This document shows, piece by piece, positions 1 through 5,987 of a DNA stretch of 5,987 bases. The DNA comes from Comamonadaceae bacterium (GTDB lineage: Bacteria; Pseudomonadota; Gammaproteobacteria; Burkholderiales; Burkholderiaceae_C), in NCBI GenBank assembly GCA_947374505.1, contig CANCCE010000172.1, positions 1 to 5,987 on the forward strand, read 5' to 3'. Position 1 is the stretch's first letter. Each line of letters opens with the position of its first letter. The notes under the pieces are model-generated. The model was not told the origin of the DNA and searched no databases. It saw nothing but the letters and a program-made list of their open reading frames with translations. The position numbers and the translations under genes were made by a program.

Positions 1-641
1 CTGCGCTGGGCGCAGAGGTTCACGACTACCCCGCCTGGCAGGGCTTTGCCGTGCAGCGCAACCGCGTGCTTCAACATGCCAAGGGCGAATACATATTTTT
101 CCTCGACGCAGACGAAGAAATGCCGCCTGAGCTGCAGGCTGAAATTGAAGCCGTGATCGCTTCGGGCAAAGATGAGATTTGGGAAGTTCAGTGGAACCAG
201 GTGGCGTTTGGCAGGCCGCTGACCTTGATGAAAAGCACTGGCGGCATTCCGCGCATGTTCAAGACCCAGTCCATCCGCGAGTTCACAGGCGTGGTGCACG
301 AAAAAGCGGAAATGCACGGTGGCCAGCAAGCGGTCAAGCGGTTCAAGGCCCGGCTGTTTCATTATTCCCGCGAGTCTATTTATGGCAGCCTGAACAAGCT
401 GGCGCAATACGTTCAGCTGGGTGCCGCCAAGCGCGCCCAAGCCGGTAAAACCGGCGGTGTGCTGCGTGGACTGGCCTCTGGCTTCGCCATCTTCCTGCGC
501 TTGTATGTTTTCAGGCGTGGGTTTTTGTGCGGCGCTGAAGGGTTTCTATTTTGTTTCTTCATCGCGCTGGAGTGCTTCTTCAGGTATGCGGCGTTGAAGT
601 ACGACGTCAATGATTTGAAGCATCTGGCGGCTCGGAAATAA
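1..641 (+). CDS. GT2 glycosyltransferase, WaaE/KdtX-like LPS core transferase (5' partial)
   Basis: The N-terminus lies before the window; the frame is open from base 3 and gives 212 visible residues ending at TAA 639-641. The visible part starts inside the GT-A fold. A WQGF...QRN block (visible residues 12-20) and LDADEE (34-39) carry the DXD-type metal/nucleotide-sugar site. A GGIPRMF segment and a GVVHEK motif follow. The C-terminus is a basic/hydrophobic region with RRGFLCGAEGF and a long hydrophobic stretch ending in YAALKYD, which probably sits against the inner membrane. This order is characteristic of the WaaE/KdtX family, which adds a glucose-type residue to inner-core heptose or acts in similar LPS steps. 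Donor and acceptor here are inferred from the family only. An ATG/GTG start inside the window (for example GTG at 51) is not credible, because the homologous motif block begins upstream of it. The next gene follows after 20 bases, which suggests cotranscription. Confidence 0.9.
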   Translation, partial: ALGAEVHDYPAWQGFAVQRNRVLQHAKGEYIFFLDADEEMPPELQAEIEAVIASGKDEIWEVQWNQVAFGRPLTLMKSTGGIPRMFKTQSIREFTGVVHEKAEMHGGQQAVKRFKARLFHYSRESIYGSLNKLAQYVQLGAAKRAQAGKTGGVLRGLASGFAIFLRLYVFRRGFLCGAEGFLFCFFIALECFFRYAALKYDVNDLKHLAARK

Positions 642-661
642 GCCATCCGGACATTCATTCA

Positions 662-1672
662 ATGCACGTCCTCATCGTTAGCCGAAATAGAATTCCCGTC
701 TACGCTTATGGTGGAACGGAGCGAGTGGTCTGGGATTTAGGCTTCTCATTGAATGCCTTGGGACACAAAGTCACTTATCTGGTGAAGCCGCGCTCACACT
801 GTGATTTTGCAGATGTTTTGGCCATCCATAAAAGCATGCCTTTACTGCCGCAGGTTGAAGCAGCCATGCGGCTGGTGGGCGCAGACATCGTTCACTTTCA
901 GTCCAATCCATTTGCTGATGTTGAGGCGTCAGAATGCTTTCCCTATCCGTATGTGATGACTGAGCACGGAAACAGTGAGTTAGGCGTGTGGCACCCCAGA
1001 AATACGGTTTTCATTTCAAAAAACCATGCAGAGCGCCATGCTTCAAAACAGTTCGTTTACAACGGCTTGAACTGGGATGGCTACGGCAAAGTTAAGTTTT
1101 CCTTGCCGCGCAGAAATTTTCATTTTTTAGGCAATGTGGCTTGGCCAGTGAAAAATTTTCAAGGTGCGATGGATGTAGCTGGTCAGGCATCTGTTGAGTT
1201 GAATGTCATGGGCGGTAGGCGGCTGCAGATTCGACGTGGTTTTCGAATGACTTGGGCGCGAAATATTCACTTTCACGGGATGGTCGGAGGGGCTAGGAAG
1301 TTTTCTTTGCTGAACGCTTCCAAGGGCATGATTTTCCCTGTTCGTTGGTATGAACCCTTTGGCCTTGCCATCATCGAAAGCCTGTATTTCGGATGTCCAA
1401 TTTTCGCGACGCCGTACGGTGCTATACCTGAGCTTGTTCCGCCGGAATGCGGTGTACTGACCAATTCCTGTTCAGACATGGCGCAAGCACTTCAAGGCGC
1501 TGACCAATTTAGTCCTGAAGCTTGTCACGTTCAAGCACGTGAGAAGTTCAATGCCATTCAAATGGCAGCAGGCTATCTCCATCAGTATGAAAGAATTCTA
1601 GATGGCGATTTTTTGCACGCCAGTCCGCCTGTGAGTCAGGTCTATCCACGTGATTTGCCGTGGTTGCCTTGA
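662..1672 (+). CDS. GT4-family glycosyltransferase, AviGT4-like (first paralogue)
   Basis: This 336-residue protein is a probable cytoplasmic GT-B glycosyltransferase, presumably building LPS core or O-chain. The N-terminal Rossmann domain opens with a hydrophobic strand and IPVYAYGGTERVVWDL (11-26), where GGTER is the acceptor/nucleotide glycine loop. TEHGN (100-104) and SKNHAERH (119-126) follow, then NGLNWDGYG (134-142), the equivalent of the NGVD linker before the second domain. The C-terminal domain has FLGN (155-158), K164, HGMVGG (205-210) and the GT4 donor-binding E-x7-E motif at E231-E239 (EPFGLAIIE). The HGMVGGxxK...LLNAS block resembles the AviGT4-like branch. The usual Arg of the G-R-x-x-x-x-K motif is Asn158 here. 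The start ATG aligns exactly with that of the paralogue at 2960; only a weak Shine-Dalgarno-like CGGA precedes it. GC is about 49% by hand count, below lapB at about 60%. The sugar specificity is unknown. Confidence 0.9.
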   Translation: MHVLIVSRNRIPVYAYGGTERVVWDLGFSLNALGHKVTYLVKPRSHCDFADVLAIHKSMPLLPQVEAAMRLVGADIVHFQSNPFADVEASECFPYPYVMTEHGNSELGVWHPRNTVFISKNHAERHASKQFVYNGLNWDGYGKVKFSLPRRNFHFLGNVAWPVKNFQGAMDVAGQASVELNVMGGRRLQIRRGFRMTWARNIHFHGMVGGARKFSLLNASKGMIFPVRWYEPFGLAIIESLYFGCPIFATPYGAIPELVPPECGVLTNSCSDMAQALQGADQFSPEACHVQAREKFNAIQMAAGYLHQYERILDGDFLHASPPVSQVYPRDLPWLP

Positions 1673-1698
1673 GCACTTGTTTTTGATGATTGACTTTC

Positions 1699-2955
1699 AT
1701 GCAAGCTGATGAGTTGAGTTCAAAATTGATCAAAAATTGGCCGTGGTTTGCCATTTTGCTTTTGTTGGTATTGGCCCCACTCAATTCAAAATTAGCCGGG
1801 GCCTGCTGGTTAGCGCTTGCCCTTTTAGGTGCATGGTCGTTCTTGCGTGGTTCTGCGAAACGGTCTACTTCAGATTTTGATGCGGCTAAGGGCTGGGTCT
1901 TTGCCTGTCTCTTGGCACTGGCGTTAAGAGCGGTGAGTCAGTTTTACTGGGGCGATTCCTGGGGAGAACGACATGCTGAATTTCGACTGTTATTTGGCGC
2001 GCTCGGTTTGCTGGGGCTTGCCCACTGTGCCTGCTTTACCCGTGCGCAATTGAAATGGCTGGGGTCTGCATTGGTGCTGGCTTTATGGGCAGGTTTTGGG
2101 TTGATGCTTCTATTTGGGGCAGGGCGGGCGCCAACCAATCAAATACCTTGGGGTGCTTCGATGTCGTTGCTGGTCTGCGTTGTACTGGCACTGACCTTGA
2201 ACGCGTCATCAGAACCTTGGCGGGTGCGTTTGTTTCATGCCTCTGGCGTGCTGGTTGGTGTGTGTGCTGTGTTACTCAGCCAGGCTCGAGGTTCTTACGG
2301 TCTTGTTTTGTGGGTGGGTGGCGTACTGCTCTGGCATTACGCCAAGAGAGGGGTCAAGTGGCGCGCACTGATCGGGCCCGTCATGCTTGCTGCGGTGGTG
2401 CTTGCCTTATTTGCACAAATATTCCCTCAGCTGATGTCTGTTCCCGCTCAACGTGTACAGCTTGCCGCGTCCGAAATTTCAGCGATGGACAGCTCGCAAG
2501 AATCACGATTCGATTCGTCGGTCGGAGCACGCATCTATCTTTGGAAACGCGCTCTAGAGGAGATTCCAGATCATCTTTTGATGGGGGTTGGTCGTGAAGT
2601 GCGCATGGCGTCCATCCAGCGTTGGGGTGAACAAGCTAATTCTTCAATGGTTAAAAGTTTGGGCCATCTCCACAACAATTATCTTGAAGAATTATTTGAC
2701 CAAGGTTTATTTGGCCTTGGCAGTTTTTTGGCATTTCTCGCTGGGCTTTTTTACATGGTCATGCGTTTGCGAAAAGATCAACCTATGGCCGCTGTAGGGA
2801 TGGCTGGAATATTGTTCATGCATTCAAGCAGCAGCCTGACCAATGTTAATTTTGCCCACAATTACTACCCAACCGTGCTGTCCGTTGCCGTGAGTGTTTG
2901 TTTGCTGTTGTTCATGAGGACTTCCGGTTCTGATGATCTGAATTTGAAAAGTTAA
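1699..2955 (+). CDS. O-antigen ligase/polymerase family membrane protein (WaaL/Wzy_C superfamily)
   Basis: This 418-residue integral inner-membrane protein has about 12 predicted hydrophobic segments. They cluster in residues 14-250 and again in the last 90, separated by a long hydrophilic loop (roughly 250-325) expected to be periplasmic. The family transfers undecaprenyl-linked glycan to lipid A-core (WaaL) or polymerises O-units (Wzy). Visible family signatures are SQARGSYG (R197), VGARIYLWKRALE (R278) and, after the loop, H325-N-x9-G-L-F-G. The last fits the ligase pattern H-[NSQ]-x9-G-x-x-[GTY], with a histidine and upstream arginines that are functionally important in WaaL proteins. Ligase is favoured because the motif is intact and a core-type transferase lies upstream, but the polymerase alternative remains. 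The ATG at 1699 is preferred; an in-frame TTG at 1690 would add three residues, and neither has a clear Shine-Dalgarno sequence. Sampled GC is about 50%. The next gene starts only 4 bases after the stop, which suggests translational coupling. Confidence 0.88.
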   Translation: MQADELSSKLIKNWPWFAILLLLVLAPLNSKLAGACWLALALLGAWSFLRGSAKRSTSDFDAAKGWVFACLLALALRAVSQFYWGDSWGERHAEFRLLFGALGLLGLAHCACFTRAQLKWLGSALVLALWAGFGLMLLFGAGRAPTNQIPWGASMSLLVCVVLALTLNASSEPWRVRLFHASGVLVGVCAVLLSQARGSYGLVLWVGGVLLWHYAKRGVKWRALIGPVMLAAVVLALFAQIFPQLMSVPAQRVQLAASEISAMDSSQESRFDSSVGARIYLWKRALEEIPDHLLMGVGREVRMASIQRWGEQANSSMVKSLGHLHNNYLEELFDQGLFGLGSFLAFLAGLFYMVMRLRKDQPMAAVGMAGILFMHSSSSLTNVNFAHNYYPTVLSVAVSVCLLLFMRTSGSDDLNLKS

Positions 2956-2959
2956 TGTC

Positions 2960-3943
2960 ATGCGCATCTTGTTGGTCAGTAAAACAGTTATTCCGGTCTA
3001 CGCGTATGGCGGTACTGAGCGTGTGATTTGGGATCTGGGCTATGCGCTCAGTCAGTTGGGGCATCAAGTGACTTATCTGGTGGCGGCTGGTTCGACGTGC
3101 CCTTTCGCCAAGGTTTTGCATATGGATCCCCACATCGATTTGAGGCTGCAAATTCCTGACGGGATCGACGTTGTTCATTTTCAATTCAAGCCTGAATTCA
3201 GCTTGGATGAGGATTTCACCAAGCCGTATGTGGTGACCGAGCATGGCAATACGGCTGCGGACAATATGCTTCCGTTTAATTCTATTTTTGTGTCTAAGAA
3301 CCATGCTGAGCGGCATGGGTCCGATCAGTTTGTCCACAACGGCTTGAACTGGGATGCTTACGGGCCGGTTGATTTTGAGGCGCGGCGTGATCATCACCAT
3401 TTCTTGGGCAAAGCGGCGTGGCGCGTTAAAAATGTGAGCGGAGCGATTGATGTTGCCTTGGAGGCCGGCGTCAAGCTGGCGGTGATGGGCGGAACACGGC
3501 TGAACCTCAAGCGTGGCTTTCGCTTCACGTGGTCGCGCAGAATTCAGTTTCACGGCATGGTGGGTGGGCATGAAAAATGTCGGCTTCTCAATGCGTCGAA
3601 TGGCCTGATATTGCCTGTTCGATGGCATGAACCGTTCGGGCTGGCAGTGATCGAAAGTCTTTATTTTGGTTGCCCGGTTTTTGCGACGCCGTATGGAGCC
3701 TTGCCAGAACTGGTCGGCCCTGAGCATGGATGTTTGTCTGCCAATAAGGCTGAATTGGTTGCTTCAATTCAAGAGCAGTCCTTTGACATGCGCGTCTGCC
3801 ATCAGCATGCGGTTGAGCATTTCAACGCTGAAATAATGGCCCATGGTTACCTTGAAAAGTACGAACAGGTTTTGGCGGGTGAACGCTTGTCCAACACCCA
3901 CCCGCGCGCGACCGGTCGTGATGTCCGTCTGCCCTGGAACTGA
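2960..3943 (+). CDS. GT4-family glycosyltransferase, AviGT4-like (second paralogue)
   Basis: This 327-residue GT-B enzyme is plainly paralogous to the product of 662-1672. By hand alignment it is about 55% identical overall and 106/163 identical over the ungapped block from residue 98 to 260. It has the same motif series: IPVYAYGGTERVIWDL (11-26), TEHGN (93-97), SKNHAERH (112-119), NGLNWDAYG (127-135), FLGK (148-151), K157, HGMVGG (198-203) and the E-x7-E donor motif E224-E232 (EPFGLAVIE). The canonical Arg of the G-R motif is Lys151, so the charge is kept here but lost in the paralogue. The proteins differ most in residues 42-90, the region where acceptor contacts usually lie in GT4 enzymes, and after residue 260. 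A different acceptor or position in the glycan is therefore likely (inference). It starts 4 bases after the ligase-family stop, with no good Shine-Dalgarno sequence. GC is about 53%, between its neighbours. The sugar is unknown. Confidence 0.9.
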   Translation: MRILLVSKTVIPVYAYGGTERVIWDLGYALSQLGHQVTYLVAAGSTCPFAKVLHMDPHIDLRLQIPDGIDVVHFQFKPEFSLDEDFTKPYVVTEHGNTAADNMLPFNSIFVSKNHAERHGSDQFVHNGLNWDAYGPVDFEARRDHHHFLGKAAWRVKNVSGAIDVALEAGVKLAVMGGTRLNLKRGFRFTWSRRIQFHGMVGGHEKCRLLNASNGLILPVRWHEPFGLAVIESLYFGCPVFATPYGALPELVGPEHGCLSANKAELVASIQEQSFDMRVCHQHAVEHFNAEIMAHGYLEKYEQVLAGERLSNTHPRATGRDVRLPWN

Positions 3944-3952
3944 TGTGATCGC

Positions 3953-4834
3953 ATGATGGACATGATGACAAAAATGGATGCAGACGACGTGACGGTCGTT
4001 TCGGTCACCTACAACAGCGCGCATTGCCTGCCCGCGTTGTCAGAGGCACTGAAGACGCTTAAAAACGTTGTCATCGTTGACAACGCCAGTGAGGATGACA
4101 TTGAGGCGCAGCTGCAGGTTGCGCTGCCCAACGCGACCTTGATTCGCAACGCCAACAACCTCGGCTTTGGCGCGGCCAACAACCGCGCATTGGCGACGGT
4201 CACCACGCCCTACGCCTTGTTGCTCAACCCGGACTGTTTGCCGACGCCGGCTTTTTTAGCGGGCATGTTGCAAGCGGCGGAGAGTTTTCCAGATGCCGCC
4301 ATCATTGCGCCGCATTTGATTCGCCGTGATGGTTCGCCTGAACTGAATTACCGCTGGCCGGCCACGCATTGGGTGTCCAAAGGGCCCAAGGCTGAGGGGC
4401 CTTGTTGCGTTGGTTTTGTGTGCGGCGCTGTGATGCTGCTAAACATGGCGGCGATGAAAAAAGTCGGATATTTCGACGAGACCTTTTTTCTGTATTACGA
4501 AGATGAAGACTTGTGCCAGCGGGTATTTTTGGCGAACATGCAGATCGTATTGGTGCCGGATGTTGAGATCACGCATCTTTCGAGAGGCTCGGTGAAGGGG
4601 CCGAATCCGCTCAAGTCGGAATACATTCGCGGCTATCACCACGCGCAGTCCAAGCTGGTGTTTGAAAGCAAGTACTTTGGCGCCGCAGACGCTGTGCGCT
4701 TGCGTTGGAAGACGCTGCTGTTGGCACTGTTGACGCTGGTGCCTCGGTTGCTGCTACCGCAGCCGCGCTATCTGGCGCGCTTGGTCGGGCGCATCGTGGG
4801 TTTGTGTCGGTCGTACCCGACCCTCAGTCCTTAA
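3953..4834 (+). CDS. GT2 glycosyltransferase, WbbL-like (putative rhamnosyltransferase)
   Basis: This 293-residue GT-A inverting glycosyltransferase has the ordered family motifs VSVTYNS (16-22), VDNAS (42-46), the N-N-L-G-F-G-A-A-N-N block (68-77) and LNPDC (91-95), where the aspartate stands in for the DXD metal site. VGFVCGAVMLL (153-163) and FDETFFLYYEDEDLCQR (174-190) follow, the latter containing the ED-E-D-L signature near the catalytic base. This layout is typical of WbbL/RfbF-type rhamnosyltransferases, but GT2 members with it also transfer other sugars, so rhamnose is only a suggestion. The C-terminal 45 residues are basic and leucine-rich and probably lie on the inner membrane. The start is uncertain: ATG occurs at 3953, 3956, 3962, 3965 and 3974, all in frame, with no clear Shine-Dalgarno sequence; the first is used. 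It begins 9 bases after the GT4 stop. Sampled GC is about 57%, closer to lapB than to the two genes at 662-2955. Confidence 0.88.
   Translation: MMDMMTKMDADDVTVVSVTYNSAHCLPALSEALKTLKNVVIVDNASEDDIEAQLQVALPNATLIRNANNLGFGAANNRALATVTTPYALLLNPDCLPTPAFLAGMLQAAESFPDAAIIAPHLIRRDGSPELNYRWPATHWVSKGPKAEGPCCVGFVCGAVMLLNMAAMKKVGYFDETFFLYYEDEDLCQRVFLANMQIVLVPDVEITHLSRGSVKGPNPLKSEYIRGYHHAQSKLVFESKYFGAADAVRLRWKTLLLALLTLVPRLLLPQPRYLARLVGRIVGLCRSYPTLSP
4831..4834. other. Overlapping convergent stop codons (TTAA)
   Basis: The plus-strand GT2 gene ends with TAA at 4832-4834, and minus-strand lapB ends with TAA read from 4833 to 4831. The two genes therefore overlap by four bases at their 3' ends, leaving no intergenic space. 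Any terminator for either transcript must lie inside the opposing gene. I saw no obvious GC-rich hairpin followed by a T-run on either strand around this point. Confidence 0.95.
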
Positions 4835-5976
4835 AGTTCTTCAATCCGCCTAGCGGAGTAGCTGTCCCACGCCTGGCAGCCTGGGCAGTGCCAGAAGTGC
4901 TGGGTGGCTTCAAAGCCGCAGGCAGCGCAGCGGTAGCGCATCAGCGGTTTGGTGGCTTTGTCTAAAGCGCGTTGTACCAAACCGTGGGGCTGCTCGTTCT
5001 CAAAGCGCTCGCCCGCGATCCAGCGTGTGGCGGCGACCAGCGAGGGTTGATTTTCCAGGTGTTTGACGTACCAGTCGCGTGCCGAGTGGGTGTCACTGTC
5101 CAGCTTGATGATGGCTTCGACCACATCCACCGACGGCATGGCTGCGTAGCTGCGTTTGAGCAGGTCTAGAGCCGCGGCCTGTTGCTGGCCGTTGACCGCC
5201 ACGTTGGCCAGCAATTCGGCCGCTAAGGGAAAGGCTTGAGGCGCACTTTTTTCGAGTTGCAGCAAAGTGTTGAAGGCGTCAGCGTGCAGGCCGAGTTGGT
5301 TTTCTAGCTTCGCTTGTTCAATCAGCGGCCGCGGTGAGGCGGGTGCCAAAGCAGCCGCCTGTTTAAAAAGGGCGAGTGCGGCTTCAGTAGCGCCGGTTCC
5401 TGCGCTGGCCTTGGCTTGCTCGCAAAGGTAATGGGCTTGCCGCACGCCAAAGCTACCATGGCTGCTGCTGTCTAGCTTGGCGGCTATTTCGGTGGCTTGG
5501 GTCCAGTCGCTGGAGCGCTCGTAAATCGATAGCAAGGCGAGGCGGGCTTCTTCCTGGTAACTGGTACCTTCGAGCTTGCGCAGGGCAACTTCGGCACGGT
5601 CTAGCAGGCCGGCTTTCAAATAGTCGAGGGCGATGGCATTCTGTGCGCGGTTGCGCTCGGGCTGTGTCAGGTCGCCACGCGACATCAGGTGTTCGTGGAC
5701 GCGCACGGCGCGGTCGTATTCGCCACGGCGTCGGAACAAATTACCCAACGCGAAGTGCAGCTCTGAGGTGTCGGGATCGTTTTGCACCGCCTCGATAAAG
5801 GCGTCGATGGCTTGGTCTTGCTGTTCATTCAACAGAAAATTCAGGCCCCTGAAATAAGCCTTGGGGGCTTGACGGTTTTCAATCCGAAGCTGCCGCAGGT
5901 CGAACCTTGAGGCCATCCAACCGAGTGCAAAAGCCACCGGAAAGCCGAGCAACAGCCAAGTGAAATCAAACTCCAT
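4831..5976 (-). CDS. lapB: LapB (YciM), TPR and rubredoxin-like LPS assembly regulator
   Basis: This 381-residue protein is close to the roughly 390 residues of E. coli LapB. A single N-terminal membrane anchor (about residues 6-22) is followed by RFDLRQLRIENRQAPKAYFRG (24-44), typical of LapB. Tandem TPR-like helical repeats run from about 38 to 320, clearest at 38-70, 72-104, 109-137 and 213-249. The protein ends in a rubredoxin-like metal-binding knuckle with C350-x2-C353 and C364-x2-C367. In characterised bacteria LapB sits on the cytoplasmic face of the inner membrane and promotes FtsH-dependent degradation of LpxC. It thereby balances LPS against phospholipid synthesis and helps assemble LPS enzymes. 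All four cysteines and the anchor are present, so it appears intact. The ATG at 5976-5974 is the natural start because it places the anchor at the N-terminus. Only 11 bases lie upstream in the window, so the usual lapA neighbour cannot be seen. GC is about 60% by hand count of sampled lines. Confidence 0.95.
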   Translation of the reverse strand: MEFDFTWLLLGFPVAFALGWMASRFDLRQLRIENRQAPKAYFRGLNFLLNEQQDQAIDAFIEAVQNDPDTSELHFALGNLFRRRGEYDRAVRVHEHLMSRGDLTQPERNRAQNAIALDYLKAGLLDRAEVALRKLEGTSYQEEARLALLSIYERSSDWTQATEIAAKLDSSSHGSFGVRQAHYLCEQAKASAGTGATEAALALFKQAAALAPASPRPLIEQAKLENQLGLHADAFNTLLQLEKSAPQAFPLAAELLANVAVNGQQQAAALDLLKRSYAAMPSVDVVEAIIKLDSDTHSARDWYVKHLENQPSLVAATRWIAGERFENEQPHGLVQRALDKATKPLMRYRCAACGFEATQHFWHCPGCQAWDSYSARRIEEL

Positions 5977-5987
5977 GAGGCGTGTCT

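Noticed and set aside
51..641. Taking GTG at 51 as the true start of the first gene
   Set aside because: The frame is open upstream to base 3 and encodes the conserved DYPAWQGF block, so the gene extends beyond the window edge.
413..658. Minus-strand open frame opposite the end of the WaaE-like gene
   Set aside because: It is antisense to a conserved glycosyltransferase C-terminus. The product is highly basic with no recognisable feature.
1690..1718. TTGACT resembling a -35 promoter box just before the ligase-family gene
   Set aside because: No acceptable -10 hexamer lies 16-18 bases downstream (the sequence there is around GTTGAG), and the site sits in a short gap of an apparent operon.
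1719..1793. Repeated TTCAAAATT at 1719-1727 and 1785-1793
   Set aside because: Both copies encode Ser-Lys-Leu in the same frame of an AT-rich stretch. There is no longer repeat or symmetry around them, so chance plus shared codons explains it.
2055..2597. Plus-strand open frame of 180 codons inside the ligase-family gene
   Set aside because: It is an alternative frame of a membrane-protein gene. The product is rich in Cys, Arg and Trp with no motif, while the other frame holds transmembrane segments and the family signatures.
2912..3727. Long minus-strand open frame (271 codons) opposite the second GT4 gene
   Set aside because: It lies almost wholly antisense to a gene with unmistakable GT4 motifs. 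Its translation is rich in R, H, Q and N with no domain I recognise, as expected for a shadow frame of a well-conserved coding gene.
4705..4965. Plus-strand open frame spanning the junction of the GT2 gene and lapB
   Set aside because: It crosses two real genes in wrong frames and gives a low-complexity Ala/Gly/Val product with no start context.

Overview
The window looks like the end of a lipopolysaccharide (LPS) or surface-glycan biosynthesis operon from a betaproteobacterium. Burkholderiales is the best guess, and a Comamonadaceae-like organism is plausible. That placement rests on the style of the LapB protein, the moderately high GC of the flanking genes (about 60% in lapB by hand count) and the type of LPS glycosyltransferases. 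It is an inference from protein style, not a measured phylogeny.

Layout: five genes run left to right with very short gaps (20, 26, 4 and 9 bases) and end against one gene on the opposite strand. In order they are: (1) a 5'-truncated GT2 glycosyltransferase of the WaaE/KdtX LPS-core type, 1-641; (2) a GT4 glycosyltransferase of the AviGT4-like branch, 662-1672; (3) a polytopic O-antigen ligase/polymerase family membrane protein, 1699-2955; (4) a second GT4 enzyme clearly paralogous to gene 2, 2960-3943; (5) a GT2 glycosyltransferase resembling WbbL-type rhamnosyltransferases, 3953-4834; and on the minus strand (6) lapB, 5976-4831, the TPR/rubredoxin-like regulator of LPS synthesis. Genes 5 and 6 converge, and their stop codons overlap in a single TTAA.

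How they fit together: the cytoplasmic transferases probably add sugars one after another to a lipid A-core or lipid-linked glycan. The membrane protein then ligates or polymerises glycan on the periplasmic side. LapB, on the inner membrane, coordinates LPS output by controlling LpxC turnover. The exact sugars and acceptors cannot be read from the sequence.

The most distinctive feature is the pair of related but diverged short GT4 enzymes (about 55% identical overall, 65% over an ungapped 163-residue block) on either side of the ligase-family gene, in a segment of lower GC than its flanks. I found no RNA gene, CRISPR array, insertion sequence, attachment site, convincing promoter or terminator. 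Apart from gaps of 4-26 bases, the window is fully coding. I see no evidence of a defence system or other exotic machinery. The novelty, if any, is this particular glycan-assembly gene set.
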